Of a stretch of DNA of 64,000 nt, positions 10,341 through 19,833 are shown one piece after another. The position numbers and the translations under genes are program-made. Origin of the DNA: Casuarina equisetifolia (taxonomy: Eukaryota; Streptophyta; Magnoliopsida; Fagales; Casuarinaceae); contig CM052354.1 in NCBI GenBank assembly GCA_028551475.1, forward strand, positions 27,861,258 to 27,925,257, written 5' to 3'. Positions within the stretch are counted from its first letter, which is position 1. Each line of letters opens with the position of its first letter. A model generated the notes under the pieces. That model was not told where the DNA came from. It saw only the letters and a list, made by a program, of their open reading frames with translations, and searched no databases.

Positions 10341-13269
10341 ATTATCTTCTTTCTACAAAATTGAGTTGATTCATAAGAAACCAGTGAAAGTTATGATCAT
10401 TCATAGAAGCAGTAAAGTGAATGTCTAAGCTTCAACATAAATGTAAAAATCCAGATGACATGCAAGATCTCTGAATAAACCCCATAACAAGAAGGTCTTG
10501 AAGTTAAAGGAATAAATTTTCATGTAAGTTTATAATAGATGCTTAGGCCAGTAGAAGCAAGTGAAGCGAGCTAAGGGAGAGCGGGTGCTATCCTATCATA
10601 ATCATATCCCACTATATACATTTTTTTATAGCATGAAATGACGTACTTCTTTGACTCTCGGGGTAATGTAAAGTTGCACAGCATAACGCGTGGTACTTCT
10701 TCGAGTGTACGAGTGATGCAATATATGGACACGATCATGACCTTCTATTTTTAAATTTTAAGGCATAAAGCATCGATCATGGACCCATTCGGGGGACCTG
10801 AACGCACTCCAGTTTGGTAAAAGACTAAAAAGTTGAAGAAAAATAAAATCCTGTAAGGACAAGTCAAAGCTCTTGAAAGAATCAAAAGGTATGTAGGACC
10901 CAAAGACCACCGCCAACAATTAAAGATGGTCGCCTGGGCTTCTCCTAGGACTCACGTATTCTCTTCCAGGTGTGGTTAACCAATGACTTCTCCAATCTCT
11001 CGGCGATCCACAATCAGTGTCGCCAGAAGCTTTTTGGGGCATTTTAAGAGGCTTCCAGTGAAATTCTCAGACTTTAATGGTGGGGTTTGATGGATGATGG
11101 GCTAAATTTTAGGGGACTAGATGCCGAGTTAGGGTATCAAAATAATAATAATAATAACATTCAAAAGAATGGCCAAGAAATCTCTAGAAGAACACCAGAT
11201 AATAGAAGTTTTACGTAAACGATTCTCAACCCATATCAAGATAGAAAAGAAAGATGGACTAAATTTACAGAGCTGGCTTACACAGCAAGATGCAGGGAGT
11301 CTCCTTGAACAATCTTGCTAAACAATCTTGCCAAGTGAAAGAGGTGAAAGACATAAGCACGCGGGGTGATCCATTTATAGGCCCTAGTGTCACATCTCCT
11401 ACAGTAGCCTCATATGCTGCCTTCCGCGGTGCACCGGGCCCTTTTTTGTGTTTTCGTTTTCTTACAAGAAGAGACCTATAATGTTATTGGGACCTTTTGA
11501 CCAACCCTATTTGGTGTAGCGAGCCAGACAACTGCGTCTCAAATGACGTTGGGCAATCTGACGTACTAGATTGAAGGTCGTGGATTACGTTGTATTTGAA
11601 CAAACAAACTTCAAACGACTTATTGTTTCTTTTAGCAATCAATATCATTCGTTTGTGTGAACACGAAATTCATTTTCTATGGACTCCTCTTATCGCTGTC
11701 AAACCGTTTAACGCTCCAATCTTTGACCCACGTCTTTACTCTGCAGGAGCCATGAGACGTGAATCTACCAGTCTGCGTGAAACTTCTTGTTTCGACGCGA
11801 CCTGCCAACAAGCAGTCAGACCTAAACTTCTTGTAAAGAGAAAGGGCAAAGGAACCGACCTTCTAGTTCAATATAAACAATGTGGTACAGGCTTATTTAG
11901 CGTAAACGATGAGTAAGTAGAATTGTCAAAAATGTGAACAATGTTAAGTTTCGTAGACCTTTTCTGTGAAGATTCAGGCCTTTAACAAATTAAAAATCAA
12001 AAATCAAAAATCAAAAGTGAATCTTGACACTTCAATCATGAATACTCTTTCTCGACAAGGTGTCAAAACTGCACCATATTTGCCAAATCTAGTGGTCCTA
12101 GCCTTCTTTCAAGATTATCCAATCATGAAGACTCTTACTTCTAAGTACATGTAATAGTTAATCAAGTAATAAATGAAGTACTTTTGGAATAATAACGTAT
12201 TTTGATGAGTCTTCTTTTACGTCTCAAGTGTTTTTTTTTTAAACCTTATTTGAAAAGATAAATAGTCTTGATTTATAATGATTTTTGACAAGTTGAAGAA
12301 ATGATAAATTGGTATGATTTAATTTGGACATGTGGTATTAGTGAACATAATTTCATTAGATGGTTTGTTTATAGGATCAAACTTTCAACAACAACAAAAA
12401 TTGTATGGTACCTTTATTTAATAAACATATATTGTGATTTTTTTTAGTCTCATATAAAAAATAGAAGTCATTTCTTTTTTAACGTACATGGACAAAGATG
12501 ATTTGAAAAAGTATTTTCACTCAAAATGAAATCCAACATGACATTAGAGGATGAAATGAAGAACTACAATAATTGATTAAAGCAATAGAAGGAAAAGATT
12601 TAGCTATCAAACTTCTCAAGATATCTTTCTTAACTTATAATATTGTATATGGGTTAAATAAAATAAAAAATATTTTATAAGAAAACAATGGATATCTCTA
12701 TTCTCTTAACAAAAATAAAGTAGTATGAGGGAGAAATCTTTTGTTTAGAAATATAAAATACTCCTAAGATAATGTTATTTTGAGTGATTTTTAAAGGTTT
12801 TTAACTTCCATCTTTTTATAAATATGATGACTTTTATAATGTTGGGGTACATCTTTATGCTTTTGTATTTTAATATTTATTAATGTAATTTACCTTTCTA
12901 TAAAAAAAATAAAAAATAATTAAAAAAAAAAAGATAAATAGTCTTCTTGTCCTTGTGCTGGCTATTGAGTGTTTAGAAGTTTTCGAGGAATAAAGCACCT
13001 ACAAGTCAGTAGAGATATCCCCGCCCTCAAGCTTTGTCCGCGGTACAGCTTTGAGGGAGCAGGTATGTCGTTTGTGATCCACCGTCACCCTTTTCAACTG
13101 CCATATTTGGCGTAAGGAGACAACTACGTTCCAAGTAACGCTTCAATAGGCTTTTCTTAATGCTTCACTGAAGAAAGTCTTAGGGCCTTTCCTTTTTTAT
13201 GATGGTAGCAATCGATATCATTTATTTATTATTAAATATGATTATCATCCATCACAAGCCCCAACTCTT
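10341..13269. other. Leader intron, leader exon and spacer of B3 copy 2
   Basis: No coding gene is recognised. The region parallels 1806-4690 but lacks the AP2 fragments: 10625-10860 is the unoccupied equivalent. Minus-strand donor CTCT|GTAAATTTAG at 11267-11268 marks a predicted 5'UTR exon. ORFs such as 11590-11916 have no recognisable domain and their counterpart in the first unit is not conserved. 12200-12960 is AT-rich sequence with no match elsewhere in the window that I could find. Confidence 0.45.
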
Positions 13270-14100
13270 TTTATTTACGTGCTACATGTGGCTTGAACTT
13301 AGTGGTCCCATGCCTATGATGCATTGATGGCAACGTGGATATCTAGTCTCATATTATTAAGTTATAAGTGTGCATACTTAATTAAATATGAGTGTATTTT
13401 TTCATTTCAAGAATTAACTTTTAAAATGAGAATGAGATTCTTAAAATAGTATTAAAGATTAGGTTCATCCTTAACACCCCTATTAATATTGGTAGACTAA
13501 AAGCCAAAATAGAAAGTGGCATTATAGGATAGTTTGTGTTATACTTTTGTGATGAGGGAGCATGTTATAATATGGATGTCTAGTTTTACATTATTAGAGT
13601 GTGAGTATATTTACTTAGTTAAATATGGATATCATTTCATATCATGAGCTAACTTTTAAGATGTTAGTGAACTTTTTAATAGTTTCATGTACTAGAATGG
13701 CATTTCGTGACACAATAACATGATATGATTGTCACATATGATAAAAAAAAGTACCTAGCGATGATAAGGTAGGAATTATGATTAATTTTTACCATGAAGT
13801 AATAATAGATCTAATAATAACTTGTATTATTAATGTTAATTTAAAAAGACAAGCGTAAACTCTCGTGCAAGAAGAGTTTTGACATTAGTATAGTCTTTTA
13901 GGCTTTTTGTTCTCCGTGTAAGAAAGAAATTCTTCTTTACTTTGTTATGTGTAACAACTAGAAAATTAGGGCTAAAAAGAAAAGACACTTGTTTCTATGT
14001 TAAGAGTAGGAATTCCATCTATTAGAATCTCGTTTGAAATTTTCTTTCATTAGATGGGCTCGCCTATCTTCTCCATGCTTGATTGAATCTTTAGCCATCC
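13270..14100. repeat. TRIM-like dispersed repeat, copy 2
   Basis: The clearest of the three copies. A direct repeat of about 110 bp occurs at about 13337-13446 and 13570-13680, each running from a GGAT.TCTAGT.T.A.ATTATTA start to a CTAACTTTTAA.ATG..AGTGA/ATGAGA end. The interval between them is about 125 bp, and the first is followed by AATAGTATTAAAGATT, a decayed version of the initiator-tRNA primer-binding site (TGGTATCAGAG). This architecture fits a TRIM. The 3' flank to about 14070 is also shared with the copies at 4690 and 36700. Confidence 0.45.
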
Positions 14101-14674
14101 TTGCTTGTACAAACATGTTTGGGTAGCATCGGTGCTTGTGCTAACCTTTTGTTTTTGGATGTACTATAGTGGTTTTACGTCCTTAACGTCTAAATGGCTT
14201 AAAGAGCATAAGGAGGGTCTTCGACTATCCTTAGAAACGAAGCAAAAGGACATATGTTTACTCTTTTTCTTAGAAACACTCGGCATTATTCTGACGTTAG
14301 TTTTCTAGTTGTCGGTCTGTACAAAGTTGAGGAAGTTAGATCAAACCGGATCGAGGCTTCCATGGCACTCAATTGATGAATGGCTGTAGTGGCACCGACG
14401 TTGACCGGTAGATAATCAGCTTGTCAGCCATTATTCTTAAGCATGAAAGTGAAAGGAGAATGCGTGTGACAAGGAAGGTTTTTAAGTCAAATACATGAGA
14501 TTCAGAAGCAAACACTTTTCAAGGATACATGTTTGTGAGATAAGAAACCAAACACAAAAGCATATTCTAACACTCATAGTGAAACTTTATACTTGTAATA
14601 GCTTCAAGGTAAATAGGAAAAGAAAAAGAAAAAACAACAAGGAATAGTTTCTTTTGACGAAATCTTCTTGAAGA
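14101..14674. other. B3-array spacer
   Basis: No gene. The stretch aligns with 5760-6290 in the first unit and forms the 3' flank of the type II B3 gene. A 67-aa ORF at 14105-14308 looks incidental, because the homologous stretch in unit 1 does not keep it. Confidence 0.45.
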
Positions 14675-15130
14675 TTATTTCTTTACTTCAATTATGAGGA
14701 ATGACCCCCTTCTGGTCTTAAGCTTATAGAAGATGACAACATCTCCTCTACGCAGCTTCTTCTTGCGAGCAACTTGGCACCAGTGGGTTAGATACAATTT
14801 TTTACTAGCTTCTCTTAAAAGCTGAACTTTCCAAGATCTCTTTTCTTTCACGTCATATAAAGTAACATCTCCTTGAGTCACTTTATCATTAGTAGTTGAT
14901 GAATGAAAACCCAAATCAGAAGAAAGGAGTATGTGCTCGTACTCCTCTGGTATACAAAGTTTATGGCCAATATCACTTGGTGTCAAAGTTTTCCGAAATA
15001 TTTCTTTTTTATACATATAGTCAATACCAACGCATTTCGGACATACACTACTTTTTCCATGATCTTCACATGGAATCCACTTTTGATCTTTAACACTTGC
15101 AGCCTCGGGTGAATTAGCTTCTGAGTTCAT
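14675..15130 (-). CDS. Small B3-domain DNA-binding protein (type II)
   Basis: A 151-aa single-exon ORF and the only intact type II copy in the window. The N-terminus MNSEANSPEAASVKDQKWIP is followed by C-E-D-H-X5-C-P-K-C at about residues 21-33, the same CX2H-X5-CX2C motif as type I. The B3 domain covers about residues 48-150: LTPSDIGHKLCIPEEYEHIL, DLGFHSSTT, SWKVQLLREA, YLTHWCQVARKKKLRRGDVV, IFYKLKTRRGSFLIIEV. It is strongly basic in the C-terminal half, as expected for DNA contact. A splice acceptor (AATTTCGCAG|AAAC) lies just upstream of the ATG, and a matching leader donor is at 15871-15872. Its partner about 8.4 kb upstream is a pseudogene. Confidence 0.85.
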   Translation of the reverse strand: MNSEANSPEAASVKDQKWIPCEDHGKSSVCPKCVGIDYMYKKEIFRKTLTPSDIGHKLCIPEEYEHILLSSDLGFHSSTTNDKVTQGDVTLYDVKEKRSWKVQLLREASKKLYLTHWCQVARKKKLRRGDVVIFYKLKTRRGSFLIIEVKK

Positions 15131-16554
15131 TCTTTGTTTCTGCGAAATTGAGTTTAATCAATGAGAAAGCAGAACAAATAAGTGGAAAAAGTATAATGAT
15201 TCATAAAAGGAAACAAGTTTAAGGACCACATGATATAAAATCTATCAAAATAGAAAAGGCAAAAGGTAGAGAACTCTTTGCAGTGAAATGGAATGCCTAT
15301 TAGTGTTCGTTTACTGTACTCCTGCATTAGCACCCACTAGCGGACCAAGTTAACGGAGTCAAGTGCTATACGATCCATAATCATAGCAAACTTGCAATAG
15401 TTTGTGTCCTTCAAGATGTAGGTATCAGTCACATCATTCATATGGATTTCTAGTATAAACTGACGTACTTCTTTGAAGTTTCAAGTGATCCAAGTTTTAT
15501 AGCATAATTTAAGGCAGATCTAGACCTCTCTTTTTCACTTATTAGACTCAGAGGGACCTGATCGCACTTGTAAGTATGCATGAGTAAGGTAAAATTAACT
15601 CTTACGCCAAATTTCCAAAGCCCAGAAGAGAATAACCGGTAAGCAGAGAGCCAAAGACCACCACCAAGAATTATCGGCAGCTGTTCGGGCTCTCTACAGA
15701 CTTAACCGTACATTCTCTACTGGCCATTGTTGAAGCTTTATAATCATAATAGCTCAACTTCATATATAGACCATTACGAACAAAGTTTTGAAGTTTAAAA
15801 TTGACCTCTAAACTCTAGCTAAACGATTCTAATCATCAATCGAAAAAGAACAGAGAACTGGGCTAAACTTACAGAGAAATCAAATGCCGTGCGCCGGTTT
15901 GTTCTAATCGTTCTTGCCGATGGACACAAAGGTTGAGGCCAATCGTTTAAATAGACACCCGACAGTCCAGTCGAATACAGGATGCTTTTTCTGTGTCGGC
16001 TTTTTTAGATCATACATGTCCAAACTGTCTCATTCAGCCACCTCTGACGTTTGTAATCCTCCGTGCTCCTTTTCGCCAGAAACTTCTAATGAATTTCGCC
16101 GAAAGACAACACTACTAATTGGAGCTTTTGATTGGACGTGTCGGTGGGGTTTGAAAAGGAGACGTGTCTTGTGGATCTCTTTTCTATTGCTTTTTTCCAC
16201 CCACTTTTTCCATTCGACACGGCCGAGGTGGGTTCTTCTGAAGTGGTAGGTTTAAGGCTGCGATGGTGACCCTGGGGCCGTAAGTAATTGAAATTGGCGT
16301 CATTAGGAGTAGATTTCTTTGCGGCGCTTTAAAATAAGAGAGAAACACAAAACCGAACAAAGAAACAAATAAAAGGAGAAGTAAGATCTTTAAAAATATA
16401 AAAGTAAAAAGACAAACGTTCACTCTTTTCTTGGAATTATTAACAAATACACCAAAGGCCTGTATGATTACAAATTAAGCACTTTATGAAGTACCAAACT
16501 TATGATGGACAAGAAAAACATATTCTTGCACTTATTGTAATACTTGTTCTTTTA
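15131..16554. other. Leader intron, leader exon and spacer of the type II gene
   Basis: No coding gene. Minus-strand donor CTCT|GTAAGTTTAG at 15871-15872 marks the predicted leader exon, which lies above 15873. The exon surroundings (CCGGTTTGTTCTA.TCG and AGGTTGAGGCCAA) match 540-610 at the left edge. 16050-16260 matches 7100-7270. From 16335 the sequence resembles 9560-9840, the 3' side of a type I gene. Confidence 0.5.
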
Positions 16555-17148
16555 TCAACCTCGACGGGGTGAGCGTCCAATCCCAACTAAATCTTGCCCA
16601 AAGACATAGCCTCTTTGCTGCACCCCAATAAGGAGGAATGTTCCTCCTTTCATCTCCAACTTATAAAATGTGATCACATCTCCTTCGCGTAACTTCTTCT
16701 CTTCAGCAAACTTGTCCCACTGAGTGAGATAGGAGTTGTGGTTATCTCTTTGACGAAAACAAACTCTCCAAGGAATTTTTTCTTTTGCATTGAAGAAAGT
16801 AACATTCATTTTAATTACTTCACCCCCATGTTCTCCCTTTTTTCTTTTCTTTTTTTTTTATGAAAAATCAAGAATTATACATCACCATAAAAAATTACAA
16901 AATTATTCAATTACAACATCATCATGCTTTTTGTACGTAAACATCATCAAATATGCTCTCGTCCTCCTTTTGTATGTAAACTCTATAGCTTTTATTACAT
17001 TTTGACCAAACAATAGTTTTCTGAAACAGCTCATTCTGGGATTTAAAATCTTTGTAAATACATTTTGAACATACGGTTGCCTTTTCATGGTCTTCACATA
17101 AAAACCATTCTACATTTCCTTTGCTTGCAGCCATGATTAAATCCACGT
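16555..17148 (-). pseudogene. Type I B3 gene, copy 3 (interrupted)
   Basis: Two halves of a type I B3 gene. The N-terminal half (below 17148) starts with GTG where the paralogues have ATG, reads DLIMAASKGNVEWFLCEDH and keeps the CX2H-X5-CX2C motif, then diverges and hits a stop at about 16922. The C-terminal half (16809-16555) reads from MNVTFFNAKEKIPWRVCFRQ through LREGDVITFYKL to a GRSPRRG end. Between them, about 16830-16920 holds AT-rich sequence and, on the minus strand, an A/G-rich run of about 30 bases that has no counterpart in copies 1 and 2. The purine-rich tract makes a normal intron unlikely. A gene with a changed exon structure is possible but less likely. Confidence 0.75.
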
Positions 17149-17334
17149 TTTGAACATATGTTTGTTTCCTTTTTGCGAAATTGGTTTTGAATCACAAGAA
17201 ATCAACGAGGATACTTGAAAGAAAAAAGTTATAATCATTCATTAAAAGAGTAAAGCAAATGTCTTAAATAGAATTTCAACATGGAAGTAAAAAACTAGAT
17301 AAGAAAGATCTCGGAATAAAATTTCTAGAAGAAT

Positions 17335-17410
17335 ACATCCCTTTCACTTTTAGCTATCGTTAAGTCCATCTTCAAGGTCATCTTGTCTTCTTTCTACAAA
17401 ATTCAGCTTG
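17335..17410 (-). pseudogene. 5'-end fragment of a further B3 copy
   Basis: Plus-strand bases near 17355-17405 (TTAGCTATCGTTAAGTCCAT ... CTTGTCTTCTTTCTACAAAA) match the start codon region and the conserved TTTTGTAG|AAAGAAGA splice acceptor of the type I copies, for example 10310-10360. The rest of the gene is absent. It marks the right end of the array. Confidence 0.6.
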
Positions 17411-18660
17411 ATCTAAAACATTTCAAAATAGAAACTTGAAAATATTATGATCATTCATTACTAACGTTGGAACGACATTTAACTAAATTGATTTTATACA
17501 TTTTATCCTGCAGCTTAGAACGACATTTAACTAAATTGAAACCTGTCATGTTTAGAAACGATTTCAAAAACTTTCCATTTTAATATCCATTACTAACGTT
17601 AGAGTATATAATAACTGGATTCGGTTTTACAAGCCCAAGATGTAGAGGCTTATGACCCGCATACAAGCCCATAAAATATTAATCGGGCTCACCCCAAATA
17701 ACTTTTTTGAGGTGTCTCCTTAGCTTCATGGCAAAAAATTAAGGAGCTCCTTACCAAGAAACCACCTCCCCCTCTCATGTGTATGAGTGGTAAAATAAAA
17801 AAATATTAAAAAATATATATAAAAATAAAAATAAAAATAAAAAGAAAAAGAAAAAGATGTAAAGGCTTAAAACCATTGTTGGTCCACTACTGTTCTTGAC
17901 AGTAGTGATTTTGTCTTGAGTTCAGATTGGAACAGAGGGAGCTTGGACCATCAACTAAATCAAGAATCATAAACTCTAATCATGGATGTTAACTTGACTG
18001 GCCCTTGGACTTGGAATTCAAGCTTAACCAGCCCCCTTCCAAATCTGACCCAACTAGGTTGAGGCTCATTACGTGACTCGGTTCCAACGGCCCATTTTGT
18101 AAGAATGAAGTCTCACTCCCCCAATTGGGAATTCAACGCGTTATTGGTTGATTGCATTGGAAATTGAACAACTAAAGAAGATTGAATTCCGGGATTTACT
18201 GCTTTCTCTTTGATTGTTTTGGGCTCTTCGGCTTCTTGTTCCTCTTACTCCAGCTCTAAAAGAATCTTCAGATCAGGACTTGTTCGTGTCTAAACTCCTA
18301 ATTTAATCCTAAATCGACCACATGATTGTCAAACTTGAAACACCTTTTTCTCAAGTTTGAGAGGGGATTCCTCGGACAAATTGTTTCTTTTCCTTGTTTG
18401 CTACTTCATCCCTCTCGGTTCTCGCTCAGAACAGTAACTGGATCCACTTTACGAAAACGAAGTTACTAGATACAGAAATGAAATTGAGAACAAACCCATA
18501 GAAGCAAATCATAGTAAAGTCTTTTCAGTTGACCCATCAATTACAGAGCATAAAGCATCAAATTTCGATCTAAAATAGAACCCAAAAAAAAAAAAAAGTA
18601 CAGATATACCTAAAGCAACAGATTTATGATAAACAAACCAGGAAATGAGGGCATTAGACA
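17411..18660. other. Array edge to DUF3339 spacer
   Basis: No gene recognised. There is a short direct repeat around 17465-17540 (an AACGACATTTAACTAAATTGA unit twice), and an A-rich simple repeat of AAAATA/AAAAG units near 17800-17855. The DUF3339 3'UTR begins somewhere after 18500. Confidence 0.4.
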
Positions 18661-18664
18661 GTAA

Positions 18665-18874
18665 TTAGTCTGTGTAGATGTGAACACCAATTACAACGAG
18701 GAAGATGGTGATGAGGGCAAAGTAGATGATGGCATGCACTAAAATGGAAGCACCACTGGTCTGCATATTCCCAAACTCCACCACCCTGCCCTTCCCTGGA
18801 ATCTGAAACAGCAACCCAGGACTCAGAAGCACAAACAGCAGCACTGCGATGATCACTGGCCCCCAATCCGCCAT
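18665..18874 (-). CDS. DUF3339 small membrane protein 1
   Basis: A complete 69-aa protein starting MADWGPVIIAVLLFVLLSPG and ending GVHIYTD, the usual size and sequence pattern of plant DUF3339 proteins. Two hydrophobic segments (about residues 6-24 and 46-65) flank a short polar loop containing the family's FQIPGKGRVVEFGNMQTSG signature. It is probably a small two-pass membrane protein; its biochemical role is unknown. It has a single exon, and the ATG at 18872-18874 is the natural start because the family begins MxDW. The next gene, 0.75 kb away on the same strand, is a paralogue. A truncated relic of the same gene type is at 7835-8040. Confidence 0.92.
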   Translation of the reverse strand: MADWGPVIIAVLLFVLLSPGLLFQIPGKGRVVEFGNMQTSGASILVHAIIYFALITIFLVVIGVHIYTD

Positions 18875-19620
18875 GCCGCCTTATCGCTTGCAGAGAGAAG
18901 TAGAACCTTTTAGAAGGCAGAGAAAAGGAGTGAAAGATTGCAAACGACAAAGAAGCAATGAGTGTTAATAGCCCCGGTAGATTGGCAAAGCAAGATCTAC
19001 GAACGGGTGCTGGGGTTTGGTGGAAAAAAGGAGACTGAGACAAGAGGATGGAAAAGTGACAAATGCATTGAAATCGATGGTCCTCGTACACATCATTGTT
19101 CCCTGTCCTTGCACTTTCAACGGCTACGATCTTCTTCGGGATAAAACTAGGATAAACTAAGGTTCATCTGTTTGGCTACTTGCGCGTAAACCTGGTAAAA
19201 CATGTTACGACCGACCTTCCTATTACCTAACGTTTTGGTTTGTAGTTTTCCAGGGCACGAATCTCAAGGGAAGCTTCCGACATGGCTCCTCTCTGTTCAG
19301 TCCCACATGGAGTATGACATTTGCTCTCTCTCCGACCATTGATCGGCGCATTGGGGTCCAAGAAATATACATAACCAAAAGAAGAAAACTCCAGAGACAA
19401 CGGTAAAAATTAAAGAGAAATCAATAGCAGTCTAGGAAGAGGAGGCCAGATTTAAAAAATAAGCCACGGAATTGAATCAAATCCTCATTTGAGCTTGAAA
19501 TACAGAAGCAAAAGCAGCAAACCAACTACTCCAGCACGAAGGGACAGTGAGAAAGTATGCTAAGATTAATACAATCAAATAGCACAAAAATTACACTGTA
19601 CATGAAGAGACGGCAATGTG
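18875..19620. other. Spacer between the DUF3339 paralogues
   Basis: This probably contains the promoter/5'UTR of DUF3339 gene 1 (18875 upward) and the 3'UTR of gene 2. Longer ORFs overlapping 18654-19144 on both strands are out-of-frame shadows or chance. Confidence 0.4.
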
Positions 19621-19623
19621 AAC

Positions 19624-19833
19624 TCAGGTGATGTAAATGCGGACGCGAACTGCCAAGATGAGGATGGTGAACATGCCGAAGAAGAGGATGGTGTGGACGA
19701 TTATGGCTTTCACATTGGTCTGGAAGCCACCAAATTCGACGGGGCGGGTGTTCCCCGGTAGCTGGAATAGGAGGCCCGGGGAGAGAAGTATGAACAGGAT
19801 TAAACCAAGAAAAATGGGCGCCCAGTCAATCAT
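19624..19833 (-). CDS. DUF3339 small membrane protein 2
   Basis: A complete 69-aa DUF3339 protein beginning MIDWAPIFLGLILFILLSPG. It has the loop signature FQLPGNTRPVEFGGFQTN and a second hydrophobic segment (about residues 46-63) ending RVRIYIT. It has the same length and layout as gene 1, from which it clearly diverged long ago because only the signature positions agree. Single exon. Function unknown; a membrane location is predicted from the two hydrophobic spans. Bases are more G+C-rich than the surroundings, which supports real coding use. Confidence 0.92.
   Translation of the reverse strand: MIDWAPIFLGLILFILLSPGLLFQLPGNTRPVEFGGFQTNVKAIIVHTILFFGMFTILILAVRVRIYIT

Noticed and set aside
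18654-19091. 145-aa minus-strand ORF
   Set aside because: It overlaps DUF3339 gene 1 in another frame; only the 69-aa frame matches a family.
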